A DNA stretch of 64,000 nt from Diadema setosum (GCF_964275005.1 NC_092686.1:18180547-18244546), one strand, 5' to 3'. Counted from the first letter of the stretch, positions 47,747 through 60,187 are shown. Numbers and translations are program-made. The notes: generated by a model from the letters alone, not told the origin.

Positions 47747-50700
47747 ATGCAGGTTTCATCAAATTTATTGTGTCCGGCGCTAATTCTGCTCCTATCAGTC
47801 GTGATACAATGTTTGACACTGACAGAAGCAAAGCTGAAGGAAGGTGAATGTGAAGGTAAGAGTATAAAATAGACCAGTGCAGTGGGGGTGTTTGTGAAAT
47901 TATAATGTCTTATTTTTATAACTTTTTATTATCTTAAAATTCCTAATCTCTGTGATGTTGCTGGCCAATTAAGTCCAGTGTTGTATGGTACGTTAAAGTA
48001 AAAAAAAAAAAAAAAAAAAACTTATCTGAATTCACTCTTCTTTTATTTTTAGGTTTGGTTTGCAAGGTTGGTGCACTCTTGAACTAGAATTCTAATTCTA
48101 ACGTTGTTAGTTCTAAGTTAGATTTGTATCCATGTCGATCTCATTAAAGGCTCCTAACTAGGAGTACAACAAACTTCTAGTAACGTACGTATGTTATTAG
48201 AGATAATTGAGAATACGATGTCTATATTAGTCTAGCCCGACCAGACGCTGTTACGCTATGCGAAAACAGCGTCCGACGAGCGCGGCATGCAGCCTCAAAG
48301 TGAGGAACCTCAACACAACTAGCACTACAAAACTTGGGAAAATGTATACTTTTCTCCTTTAAACAGAATACTTTACTCACGTTAAATGCATGTTTCTATT
48401 ACAGAAGAATAGTTCGCCACACTGGGTCCATGGAGACCACTTGCGATAAGTCCGTGGAACAAATAAATGACACTTTCTGGCGCAATTCCTGACCGTCGGT
48501 ACGTCGCGACGTACCATGTACAGCGACTGGGCTGTGTATAGTTAGGCCTGGCGTGAAAGATTGTGTACCGTGTGGACATGCTGGATATGATGATCAATTT
48601 CGGTAAGTTTCATTGCGTACATTTGAATACTGATAGCATCAGATGTAGAGTAAATATTGAAAAGTATACTCGTTGAGTTTGAGGTGACAAAAATGATGTT
48701 AAGTATCAAAATTCAAAGCTATCGTAATACGATTACGTCGCTCTCCTAGTGGTTGGTGGTCGCGCGCGTACAGCCCTGTCGCGACGTACCATGTACAGCG
48801 ACTGGGCTGTGTATAGTTAATATTAGTCTAGGTCTAGATCTAACGTTACAGCGAAATCCGAGGATAAAAAGTAGATCTATAATCCGCCCATTATTCAACC
48901 ATATTAAACAAAAGTTTGACCACTGATTGTCAATTTAAAGGGAAGATAAACCCCAAGAGCAATGTGGATTGAGTGAAAGCAGCAACTTTAGTAGAACACA
49001 ACAGTGAAAGTTTGAGGAAAATCGGACAATAGATGCAAAAGTTATGAATTTTTTAAGTTTTTGTGTTGGAACCACTGGATGAGGAGACTACTAGAGGAAA
49101 TGACGTATGAGTGGACAACAATACAAAGAAAATATAAAGGAAATTTAACAAAAATTCACTTTTCTAGAATTATGAAAGAGCAATGGACCATCCGCTTTCA
49201 GAAAGCAGGGGGAATAATTGCTACCCATAACATGTCAATATCAAGTTGATGGAATTTTTATTTTCATGAAAAATGGATTTTTGAAGGATTTTCTTTATAT
49301 TTTCTTGGTATTGTGGTCCACTCATACGTCATAACCTCTAGTAGTCTCCTCATCCAGCGGTTCCAACACCAAAACTTTAAAAATTCATAACTTTTGCATC
49401 GATTGTCCGATTTTCTTCAAACTTTCACAGATGTGTTCTACTAATGTTGCTGCTTTCACTCAATCCACATTGTTCTTGGGGTTTATCTTCCCTTTAATGT
49501 AGGGCCTATATCTATTGTTAGTGTTACATATATGTAAAAAAAAAAGAAATAACATTGTTAGATAACAACAGAAATGAAAAGAAAAAAATCAGAAATCCTA
49601 GCCAATTGTCATTCTGAAAGGGAGCTCTAACGTTAGTGTTTCTATTTCTAAGAATCCGGAGCAAGCATTTGTATTATGGTTGACCTCTTGAGTATGTGTG
49701 TGTGTGTGTGCATGTTGGGGGGGGGGGGGGGGGGAGGCCTAATTTGACTGACACAGCATTATTGGCTGACATTCTTTCATGTTCAGGTTTCTTGATTGTT
49801 CAAGAGACACAAGCATGTCGACCCATGGATTTCTTTTTTTCCTTGACAAAGCCAACTGATACACATTTTATCTTCATTTCAAAAACTGTACTGCCATTTT
49901 TTTTTTCATTGTTTGTCTTGTACAATAATTTTGAACTAAAACAAGAAAAGTATCATCAGATCTGTGCAAAAGCAGTACAGATACCCCAGTATGTGACATC
50001 CAGTACACTGTATCTTCAAGACAGGACTTCAAATGTACTTTCATGTTGTTGTTTTTCTTATCCCCATCAGAACAAAAAAAGTATGTTAGATTAATTTAGT
50101 GTGTTTTATTTCAATCCTCAGCTTACTAGTATACAACTAAGCATGCCTCATACTTACATGTATTTTCATTTTATCCCCAGTGTGCCTGAGTGTAGTGCAG
50201 CAGTTGGAAAACATGATCACAGATGAGGACAGAAAAGATACAGCTGTCATCGAAAAGAAGATCAGAAAATACTGCAAGGGAACCAAAGGGAAAGAGAACA
50301 GATTTGTAAGTATCACTCAGGTTTGACTTCAATATTGTTTGAGCTACTGTACATTCTGTCATGCATTCAAATTGCCTTGAAGTGATGAAATAATTGGTAG
50401 TGTATGAAAATGCAGATTATCAGGTGATGTATGCGTAATAATCAATGTGCATGCACATCACCTCTTACTAAATTGTTAAAAGCAGTTGTTAAGGGGGGGG
50501 GGGGAAATATGTACAATGTATGTAATCATTCAATATTTGAGTTTTATCTCTTTCACAACTGTATGGCATAACACAGGTAAAACAACTGTCTTGTAAAATT
50601 GTTTATTGATCTATTTTTTTCTCCCTTTCTTCTTCTCTTTTCTCAACAAGAATAGCTTGTTTACTTGCTGCACTGATGATCCGTAAGTTGAGATGACCAG

Positions 50701-53700
50701 AGAATATGTTGTAATGTTGTCATTTTTCACTTGACTAAAATTGTATGTCCTGTTCCATGTACATTTTGTATCTCTGTAGTGTTACTACATGGGAGGCACG
50801 GAAGATGCTGCAACTGGGATGCTCAATGATCTGATAAAACCTCTGTCTGTCCCTCTGCCTGCTGATAGGATATGTAAGAAGCTCAATGCTAAAGACAGTC
50901 AGATATGTGAGCTGAAATATGGTGAGTTTTACTTCCCAGATGGGAATGGATCAATGTAGTATCAGTGATGATAAGGTAAGGCTATTTCCCTTTGAGGGAA
51001 ATTCAAAGGGCCTTACTTTTGTCCTTGCAATGTAGTGTGGTAGTACGGTATTTGTTAACAGCTGTAATAGAATAATTACATGATTTTTCTTAAAGTTAAG
51101 TAAATCCAAAACAAAGAAACAAACACATGCAAAGGGTCTTACTTTTGTCCTTGCTATTTAGTATGGTATTTGAATTAACAGCTGTAATAGAATAATTGCT
51201 AGGATTTTATTATAGATTTTAAAGCAAAGTAAATCTAAAACAAAGAAACAAACAAAATCATAAGAACACTTGTCCGAATTATATGAACATTATTGATAAA
51301 GCAAGAAATAAAGCTCCAGACATATTTATAATGACATAACATGTATTATGACAAAACTTTGCTGCTGTTCTACATATCATTATGAATATCATTGTAAAAG
51401 AATATGAACTACTTGTGTGGTTTTCCAACTCTATATCACAGGTTTAATTAAAAGCTACAATGAAGTGTTGGTACAAATGTGTACAGAATATGTATTCACG
51501 TGAAGAGATTTTGTTCTGAATGATTGAATATGCATCTTTTGACATATTATTGATCTGATGGAGAGGTGAACTGAAATTGACATTTTGATAATATTCTGCA
51601 GACCCATATACTGAATATATATATATATATATGAATACTAAAAGTGGGCCTCATGGATATTCTCAATGATAGTACCTCATGCATTATATGTCTGCAGGTG
51701 ACTCCCATTTAAACGCTATCTTAAGGGGGGGGGGGGGGGTCAAATTGCCTCCCCCCCCCCGACATTTTGCGACATGATTCTGCAACGTGCAATCATTTTG
51801 CCGCACCATTTTATGACTTTTTTCATTTAAGTCTCCCGCTTATTTTGAGACCAAATTTGCGACATCTGGGTACATTGTTTTAAAGTTTAGTAATGTTTTG
51901 CATATGCATGTGAACCTGAAAACGGCTCAAATTTGTGATATTGTGTGCAAATCCAATGCAAATTGTGTTTTTTTGTTGAATTGATATAAATTAGATTATT
52001 TCAACTTTAAATCGTTGAAATTTTAATCAATTCTGATATAAATAAGCTTGAAAAAGTGCCTGCAACAAATTTTGGCCAAAAAAAAACCAATTTTTGAAAA
52101 ATGAAATGCATAAGAATTTGACAAAACAATAAAAACAATAGAAATTAATTTTGATTGTGCTATTTTTTGTTGTTGTTGTTGTTATTTTAAAGATCGAAAG
52201 AAGAGAGAGAGAGAGAAATGGGGCCCTATTTTTTTGCAAAGAAATTGTTTGATGTGTCTTTAAGAATGCTGACACAAAAATGTAGCAATCCTTCAGTCTT
52301 TTTAAGGGAGTTAACCCCTACAAAAATATGATTTCAAGCATAAATTTGCAGAATTAATTTACTAAAAATAGAAAATCAATATTTTAATATTATATGACCA
52401 TAATCTTGTAGTTCACATCCGGCTCTATGTTCGTGCAAAATTTAGCAGCGCATCGTGCTATCGGCGGCCAAGATCTCAGTAAAAACTTGGTCTCAAATAG
52501 CTAAGTTAGAATAGGGTTAAAACAAAGTCCTCAGGAATGGCAGTGAAGTATACACTGTACAGTGTGTCTCTAAAAAAAGTAAACCCAAATTCGACGGCAA
52601 ATTTTCAGAAAACTATAAAATATTTACACATTATTTTTTCATGGTTAGATAGTCCAATAAGTCCTCTGTCCAATGATACCACGTAGGTTATGTAACTCTC
52701 ATGCATGACTGAGCATGATTCAACTTAGTGAATGGGTGTGAAATCATCACTGTGGCAAGTTCCATGATCAGCATACTTTCTCACATTGTACCAGATGGCT
52801 CTTTTTTGTTGGAGGCTGCCTGTCAGGGAACTGCACCCGAAAAGCCTCTTGAACTTCCACGAAACTTCTTGTTTCCTGGTATCGAGTTACCAGGAATATA
52901 CTCTCTGCTCAATTGTCAACTGTACCATGTTTGGAAAGCATGTGAAGTGTGCCTGTGTCTGGAACAACCTTTGCTGAAGTTGTTATGTAATCATAGGCCT
53001 AACATGTGACAAAAATTTAATTTCAAATATGACCTGAATGCATGACAATAGCAAGAAATAACTTGCCACAGTGATGATTTCACACCCATTCACTAAGTTG
53101 AATCATGCTCAGTCATGCATGAGAGTTACATAACCTACGTGGTATGATTGGATAGAGGACTTATTGGACTATCTAACCATGAAAAAATAATGTGCAAATA
53201 TTTTATAGTTTTCTGAAAATTTGCTGTTGAAGTTGGGTTTACTTTTTTTAGAGACACACTGTATAAATATATATAGATGAGAAATTTGGGACCTGCATTT
53301 TTACTTCATTTCATGAGAATTTTGTTGCAAATGACCAACATTGAGAATTTTGTTATAACCATGTGCTCTGCATTTTGATTCAACCCATGAAAGAAAATGG
53401 AAGAAAGCCAAGTTTGCAGTTGAGGACAAAATGAAATGACAAAGTCTAATATTCTATCTGTCCTATTATACAATCACTCATACAAGAAAGCCAATTGAAA
53501 GCCAATTTGCCAATGGATTCACTTTTACATTTCTTCTTCCTATATTTAGTTATCTATTTATTTGAATAAAGTGTTATTTTATTTATTCCATTATTTGTTG
53601 TTGGTCTTGTTGACATTTCTTCTGACACTGCAAAGTTTGTTATCAAACAGAATATTCCAAACTCTTGATTGTACTTGTGAAGTGTTTTTGCTATACATGT

Positions 53701-53997
53701 ATTTGCTATTCATCATTGAATGGTTGGGCTAGCTGATACATTCTGACCTGTTTTTCAACTCTAACGTAATACTAATATTTTTTCTTCTGTTTGTCTTCTC
53801 TCTCTCTCTCTATTACAGAAAAACAAATTGATTTGGATGCAGTAGATCTGAAGAAACTGAAAGTAAAGGACTTGAAGAAGATTTTGACAGACTGGGGAGA
53901 AAGTTGCAAATCCTGCTTAGAGAAGAATGATTTCATTGAAAAGATAGAAGAACTCAAGCCAAAGTACTTCAAAAAGCAGCAGAAGCAGGAATTATAA
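47747..53997 (+). CDS. MANF: MANF/CDNF family endoplasmic reticulum neurotrophic factor, 4 exons
   Basis: Secretory-pathway protein that eases ER stress by binding BiP and is released as a trophic factor. Exons 47747-47855, 50181-50305, 50780-50921 and 53819-53997; all GT-AG, in frame, 184 residues (human MANF 182). A signal peptide ([19 protein letters not shown] and onward to about residue 26) is followed by the mature N-terminal saposin-like domain ([40 protein letters not shown]) and the C-terminal SAP-like domain ([36 protein letters not shown]). All eight family cysteines are present, including the CKSC pair in the C domain. It ends KQEL, a good KDEL-receptor signal, where vertebrates have RTDL. 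Start chosen because it begins the signal peptide and is the first ATG after the shared promoter. Exon 1 is 395 bases from the HSPA14 ATG on the other strand. Confidence 0.97.
48503..48820. repeat. Two direct copies of a 42-base segment
   Basis: TCGCGACGTACCATGTACAG and the following bases (to GTGTATAGTTA) occur at 48503-48544 and again at 48779-48820, identical by eye, 276 bases apart in MANF intron 1. They may bracket an inserted segment. Confidence 0.8.
48935..49497. mobile_element. TTAA foldback MITE, family C, copy 3
   Basis: Same structure as the copies at 12753 and 42145 (TTAAAGGGAAGATAAACCCC to TTATCTTCCCTTTAA) but with more substitutions, mostly in the left arm. MANF intron 1. Confidence 0.92.
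49694..49734. repeat. (TG)n and poly-G run
   Basis: Short TG microsatellite followed by about 17 G bases, in MANF intron 1. Confidence 0.8.
51725..51760. repeat. G-run / C-run hairpin
   Basis: About 14 G bases, then TCAAATTGCCT, then about 10 C bases. Can form a GC stem or G-quadruplex. MANF intron 3. Confidence 0.75.
52560..53261. mobile_element. Tc1/mariner-like MITE with about 205-bp inverted repeats
   Basis: Left CAGTGTGTCTCTAAAAAAAG, right end its reverse complement, flanked by TA at 52558-52559 and 53262-53263. The arms run about 205 bp each, up to CACTGTGGCAAG / CTTGCCACAGTG. The loop (about 290 bases) has no gene. MANF intron 3. Confidence 0.9.
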
Positions 53998-55232
53998 CTT
54001 TTGAGTAAAAGTAGAGAAGGCTATTTATTGATAGACTGTTACTTTTATATCGATTTAATTATTCCGTGTGTTTAAAGACAAACCTTGTTTTTCAAGATAT
54101 AAAACAGTTGCAGACACATGCACAAATCCCAAACAGCAAGGAAAGAATTGGATAGTTGATGAATGAGGGATTCTATTAAATTGGAAATACTGGAGAAGAT
54201 TCTGATATTTGATTTACTAATACTGTACATGTATACCTACAGTGCATTGTACATTGTAAATGTGAATGTGTGTAAATACTATACAGTATGTACATGCCTT
54301 AATTGCAATTGAGTGTAGCAAGTGGTGACAAACAATCATATATACTGTATATATTTTTTGTTGTTGAAAACTTGCCTCATGGAACAAATAATTGGGGCAT
54401 TCAAGATGTGTGAAAAACCCTAGAAAATCTTGTGTATTTTGTATCCATTTAAATTTTCAAAATTCAATTTCCTGTCAAATTTTTTGAAAATTTTCTTACA
54501 TACTCTGTGTAGTAGTGTTGAAGATGCATGCTCAAGGGTTTGTGTAATACACATCAAATTGACAAGAAAGTACATTGAATTGGAACATAAATTGCATTTG
54601 CCTGCATGCTTTCTGCAGACAGGAAGAACAGTACATCTTGATGTGGATGAGCCTACCCATCAAATAGTTTGGACACAGAGATGAAAGAATGCTCACAATG
54701 GGAAAATATGAACTGTTCAGTTATACTTTCTTCAATGTCCAGTGGACAGTATGTTTCTGTGATACCTGAATTCTGATCATTTAATGTGCTCGGATGTATT
54801 TATTTCAATTCAGCTTTTTGGGGGAGAGGTTGGAGGGGTTGTTGAGTGCTTTATTGGAGAAATTCTGTTCTAGGCACTTGTGCAAATTTATCCAACTGCT
54901 TTAGAGCTGCTGTACCTTCCAGTTACTGAAGAAAAAATTACGATGGAACCTCATAATTATGAGCTGTTTGGGACCACTGAAATTTCCTCGATATATCGGC
55001 ATTGGGTGTATCTTGTTATATGTGGGATGAAAACAGGAATATACGTGTAAAAGGAATGGGAACTGCAAAAATACCTCATTATCAACAGGTATTGCTATAT
55101 CTGACCTAATAACGTGGTCCAACTGTATTTTACAATGTATAATTAATGTATTTTTTATTGCACATGTTCCCTTAACATGAATTGTACATTAAAATACAGA
55201 AAAATTGCCATTGTCCATTAGATATTATAGTA

Positions 55233-55392
55233 CAGTGGACTCCCGTTATAACGAAATCCTCGGGACCGGCAGTTTTCTTTCGTTATAACTGAACAAACAA
55301 AAAAAGGGGGGGGGGACGTTACAAACCGAATTTTTACTTCGTTATAACCGGAATTTCGTTATAACTGTGTTCGTTTTAACAGGAGTGCACTG
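55233..55392. mobile_element. Tigger/pogo-like MITE, 160 bp
   Basis: Starts CAGTGGACTCCCGTTATAAC and ends GGAGTGCACTG, with TA on both sides (55231-55232, 55393-55394). Internal CGTTATAAC motifs resemble the ends of the 25084-26770 element. In MANF 3' flank. Confidence 0.8.
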
Positions 55393-55770
55393 TAAAAGCA
55401 AAAATTAAGTCAAAATCTGCATTGTGATCTATGGGATTGTAATAATTTAACTTCACAAAATCAGTTGTCTGTACTGTTTTGATTTTGATTAAACACAATT
55501 GTCCATCTGGTCAAGATCAATTTGACTTGAACATATTATGCATCTCAAACAGTTATGAAAGATGCAAAAGCTAGAAATGTTGGAAGCAATGATACAGCAT
55601 GTCAGGGGGTTTTAATTGAAAGGGTTCTTGGGCAAAAAGACAAGCAATGATAAGATTCAACTTGTCCAAAGATGCAGGTACTGTACTTGGCATTAAAATC
55701 AGACATGCGTTTTTTCATATGTCTATACATAGACAGACATATGTCTAGATGTTAAAAAAAAGAAAAAGTA

Positions 55771-55966
55771 CTGTAAAAGTGGAAATTTTCACGCTGCTGA
55801 AATTTTTCGCGCAATCAGAAACTAGCGCGAAAATTAAAGCACACAAATATTTTTGCTTGCCACATGTTCCTGTAGGTGATGTCTTGATACTGTGGAATTA
55901 AAAACACACAAAACTCTTATCTGGCCAAGCGTGAAAAATTAGTCGTGCAAGAATATCACTTTTGTA
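55771..55966. mobile_element. CTGTAAAAGT-family MITE, decayed copy
   Basis: Matches 21050-21258 along its length but most CpG sites of that copy have become TG or CA (for example GTGAAAAATT for GCGAAAAATT, AACACACAAAAC for AACACGCGAAAC). Right end eroded. Confidence 0.75.
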
Positions 55967-56537
55967 CAACATAGTTGATGATAAATATCATCAACAAAGG
56001 AATGGGTGGAATTGTGCATTTTGATACATGTAGTGATTCTTTAGAAAAGTGAATGTACAGCTGTACATGAAGTTCCAGGTTGACATTACTTATGTATGCA
56101 TACTGTATTTGGCAATGGACAACTGGTATTCATTGCTCTGTGAAGGTGCGTTGTACACTGAAGTTTGACTGCAGGTACATGTACTAAACATCCATACAGA
56201 AAGTTATAATGACATGTACTCTTCAGTGTTCATGCAGCACATACAAGTACTTCAGATGCAATCTGATCCTTTGGCATTTCATTCTCAAGAAGCAACTACA
56301 GTGTACATGTATAAATTTAGAGAAATACATGTACACATGGAGGCCTACACTGTGTATATCACTTGTACACCTTTGTAGCTTTAGTAGCATTCTGGAGTAA
56401 CGAGTCAGAAAGTTAGCAGATTACGCATCATCAAACTTTTCTGGTCCAGTATACATGTATGTATGTCAACATCTTGTAATATTAGATCATCTAAGTATGG
56501 GTTTGAGGAGGCAGCATACATATTCAGGCTTAAAATA

Positions 56538-56722
56538 CTGTAAAAGTAGAAGTTCTCATTTTACATGACCAGAAACCAGCACAAAATAAAAGTCTGTGAA
56601 TACTTTTGCTTGATATATAAACTCTGTTTGATGATATGATTCCATGGATTTAAAAACACTTGAAATTCATCTTCCTTGGCCGGGGTGAAAACTTACTCGC
56701 ATGCAAATTTCCACTTTTATTG
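56538..56722. mobile_element. CTGTAAAAGT-family MITE, more decayed copy
   Basis: Starts CTGTAAAAGTAGAAGTTCTC and ends TTTCCACTTTTAT. Shares the ACCAGAAACCAGC and TTTTGCTTG blocks with the copies at 21050 and 55771. Another partial left end (AAAAGTAGAAATTTACAAGC) follows at once at 56727. Confidence 0.65.
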
Positions 56723-58096
56723 AATAAAAGTAGAAATTTACAAGCAAGTAAGTTTTTTCCCCAACACCATGTAATCTCTTCTTTTTTCTTTTTTTTTTTT
56801 TAAGCAAATGAGCTTGCTGTAATGTAGCTTGAAATTAGTCATTTCAATGATTATGGCAAACATCTTTTGAGTACACTTGTATACATTATGTGCGTGGCAA
56901 AAAGAATGGATGTCACTGCGATCACTGATTATTTCTCTTCCACAGGTCAAGTGTGAGTTTCACATTCCTCTTGTCCTTTTTCAATCGACTACAGATTAGA
57001 GGCTACAACTTTGGATAATTTCAGGGTTTTTTTTCAGATTCCATTTTTTGGTTAATTAAATTGTAGCTACATTTTTTTTTCACACATGCCAAGAATAATG
57101 AAATGTGTATCATTGCATTTGTATGTAAACTGTATATACATGAACAACTTTTAGCATTGATGTACATCAGTACATGTACTTGTACAGTACATACATAATG
57201 CATTGTAATGTATGCATCTAAGTAATTGGATGGTCTTTGTGTACCAGTACACTGGCAATCAGTACAATACAGTACATTGTGCAGTGCTATGTATCAAAGT
57301 ACATGTAATGCAGAATGCAGTGTGTATTTGTTGGTCATCAAAACACAATTCAACTCTACAAAGTGTCCTTTATGTGTATTTACAATTGTATCATACATTT
57401 GCTGCTGTATCACTGAATAAAAGTATAAGTATTCTGTTTTCAGTATAGAGTGTGCTATTTGTTTCTGCTCCAGTGAACTTGCATTGAAATTGAATGGATT
57501 AGAGATTACTCATCCACCACACCCATTGTGTGCTTGCAGTGTGTATACATGTTGTACATTATACAAATGTACAAGTGTATAAACATGGACAGCATTCATG
57601 ATAGAGAAATCAAATTAAGGAACTTATAAGAAATAAGAGTTATGACCAAAGCATTCTTTCATACTGTACCTGGAGCATCTACAGCAGGTCTCGAGTCGGG
57701 TTCTCTCAACTTTTTGTACAGTAATACAATACCCAAGTCACAACTGCTAGTACGTGTATACCAAGATGTGTCACCTGTGCATTGCATTCATGTGCAGCAT
57801 GCCCACATAAAATGGTGTACCGTAATTAACATGAAACTGTCGGGGAATCACAGAAGACACAGAAAGACGTAAGATGAACAGTGCAAGTACAACTGTATAG
57901 TAACAGTTATTGTCTTTTCCCCCAATTAAATAGAGTGAGAAAATTCAGCCAGCTAGAAGTATGCATGTATGTGTATTTGTACTTTTCCATGTTGTGAATA
58001 CAGTACCATGTAGTGGTACAGTACACAAGCTTGATGAGAGTGAAGTGACATAATTTACAAAATAACCATAACATGTATCAACAAAAATACATAATA

Positions 58097-58278
58097 CAGT
58101 CAACCTTGCTTAAGTCAATCTTGCATAAGTGTACTAATCGCTGCAGTCAAATGTCTTTTCAAATCTTCTCTCTATATTCTATTGATTTTGATCCCTCGTA
58201 AGTCGAATTTTCTCTATTAAAAGTCAAAGCTGTTTCTTCAGTCCAAATAGATTTGACTTCTAAAAGCAAGGTTGACTG
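58097..58278. mobile_element. MITE, CAGTCAACC family, copy 2
   Basis: Starts CAGTCAACCTTGCTTAAGTC and ends AGCAAGGTTGACTG, with TA at both sides. Related to 26854-27064. Confidence 0.8.
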
Positions 58279-59146
58279 TATTGCCAAAGTCCGTATTTCC
58301 AACACAAGATATGTAGAAGAGCAGAATAACAGCGATATGACAGACATGAATTACCTTTAAAACAAAACGAAAGCAATATTTCTAGAGAGAAAATACATAT
58401 ATGATTAAATCCAACATAAAAAGAGATATTCAGAGTTTCTGGCCTTAGAGACAGGGAGTTTTCTTAGCTTAACAGTTGTTGATGCAGACCCCAAGGACAC
58501 TCCAAGGATGCAATTTAGAATGAAAGAATGGGCCTGAAAAAACATCGACATATACTACCAGGGCCTGAATTCAGGCTTTCACCAAAAACTGGCATACTCA
58601 CATCTGGCATAAACTACCAAGAAAAATCAACTACATGTACACATGTAGATGAAAATTCATGTGTATTTGATGAATTATTCAAAGCTAAACAGGTGAAAAG
58701 TTTCCCTCTTTCTCAGTCACTCGTAGCTTTAAAAAAGAAAAGAAAGAAAGAAAAAGAAAAAGGCCTATAGAAGTAATGGTTTTAGTGTACTTTCATTGGA
58801 TTTTATGGAAAGGATTTTAGAACTACATTGTATGTCATACTTCCAATCACCAGCTGGTCCAGTTTAAAAAAAAAAATCAACATAAATATACAATGCACAA
58901 AGAACTGCCTAACTAAGTGCCTACATCATAAACAAAAAACAAACAAAACATTGTCAACCATTCCCCCTTGGACTGGATTATGGACTTCGCAGGCAAAATT
59001 TCTGATGCTTTTCTGGCACTGTAGTTTAATATCAGCAAAGTATGAGTGCACCAGATGTACACATTAAATTACACCTACACACATAATATGCATTAAATGT
59101 AAGATCAACTTCAGGGAAAATCATGTATTCAACTGCATAACCAAAG

Positions 59147-59152
59147 TTTAAT
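59147..59152 (-). terminator. Possible polyadenylation signal for C1orf74-like gene
   Basis: ATTAAA on the minus strand, about 55 bases beyond the stop codon of the C1orf74-like frame. Confidence 0.4.
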
Positions 59153-59206
59153 GTCATGAAGTCATATTAATAAGTACAATGTATTACGATGTAAGTCTTC
59201 ATACAA

Positions 59207-60187
59207 TCATAAAGCAACAGATGGTAATGTAACATTTTTGCTTTCAAATGCAACCAGAGAACACTGTTTGAATGCTTGAATTCGCTCTGTGATTTCTTCT
59301 TTCCACTGCAAAATCACCTCATCTAGACTTGATGACAAACATTCTGGAGCACTGAATGAGTAAACAACATGCTCTTTTTTCTGCAAGACACAAGTGTTGC
59401 TCGGGTGCTCATTTTTCATGGATGGAAAGCTTTCAAATGTAAAATTGCATATGCACTTGTGAACACATAATGGAGTGTAGGAGAGACAGTTTCCATGGAC
59501 ATCCACTTCATACCAATACAGTACAGGATAGCCCAACAGTAAACCAAACACTGTTGTGAGATTCCATTCACTACATGAGAGATTCACCACATCTCCAGAA
59601 TCTCTTTCAACTTGAAACACAACATCCCTTGCAGCAAGAGTAAAGTTTGAAATATCCTCTTGGCTCGCTATCTTTGGCTTCTCTAATGTCCCAGTAACAT
59701 CCACCAGAAGTGCTGAGAACTGAGATGTTGATACATCTACAGTGTCATAGTTGTCACCATCTGTCACATTGTTGACTGGAGTTAATGTAGTCAAGAACTT
59801 CCTTATATTCTTCAACAGCAATAGTCTGTTTACAAATATAATGTCATCATGCAATATTAAAGTTATGTACTCTGTCCCTTGCACAACACTGCTATCTTCT
59901 GCAACTTCACTTTGCTGTCCTTGTACAAGTGGAACAGGTTTCTCAACATTTACACAACATAATGGTTCAACGACATCCCTTGCAAATCTTTGCAAAGATT
60001 CTGGTTTACATGGAGGATAGTCATATAAAAAAGATGGCTTGACTCCACCTATAACACTGGAAATGTCACACACTATTTCTTTCCAATGTTTGCTCGCTGC
60101 TCTTCCAAGATAACTTGTTGCTGCTGACTGTAAGTTCATTATGTCTCCGTTTACCAGATCACTCTGTATCAACTTGGAAAACACCAT
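59207..60187 (-). CDS. C1orf74: UPF0739 / C1orf74 homologue (DUF4504)
   Basis: Function unknown in all species. One long exon encodes 326 residues from ATG 60187 to TGA 59207. Matches the family in layout: an N-terminal helix region (SAATSYLGRAASKHWKEIVC), KPSFLYDYPPCKPESLQRFA, a hydrophobic strand (YITLILHDDIIFVN), LLVDVTGTLEKPK, and the hallmark LLLGYPVLYWYEVD followed by CLSYTPLCVHKCIC. No signal peptide or membrane segment, so probably cytosolic. Longer than the human protein (about 269). The start is uncertain: the open frame extends 11 codons further upstream to an in-frame TGA at 60233-60235, and the chosen ATG has a weak context; a second ATG is 15 codons downstream. Seen: sequence blocks and frame. 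Family assignment is from memory of the motif. Confidence 0.8.
   Translation of the reverse strand: MVFSKLIQSDLVNGDIMNLQSAATSYLGRAASKHWKEIVCDISSVIGGVKPSFLYDYPPCKPESLQRFARDVVEPLCCVNVEKPVPLVQGQQSEVAEDSSVVQGTEYITLILHDDIIFVNRLLLLKNIRKFLTTLTPVNNVTDGDNYDTVDVSTSQFSALLVDVTGTLEKPKIASQEDISNFTLAARDVVFQVERDSGDVVNLSCSEWNLTTVFGLLLGYPVLYWYEVDVHGNCLSYTPLCVHKCICNFTFESFPSMKNEHPSNTCVLQKKEHVVYSFSAPECLSSSLDEVILQWKEEITERIQAFKQCSLVAFESKNVTLPSVAL

Larger units (their letters stand above)
53998..59206. other. MANF 3' flank and intergenic DNA
   Basis: Contains the MANF 3' untranslated region, with a candidate ATTAAA at 55188-55193 and an AATAAA at about 57416. Four or five miniature elements lie here (listed separately). 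Rich in ACATGTACA-type palindromes at 57100-57600. No convincing gene. Confidence 0.5.
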
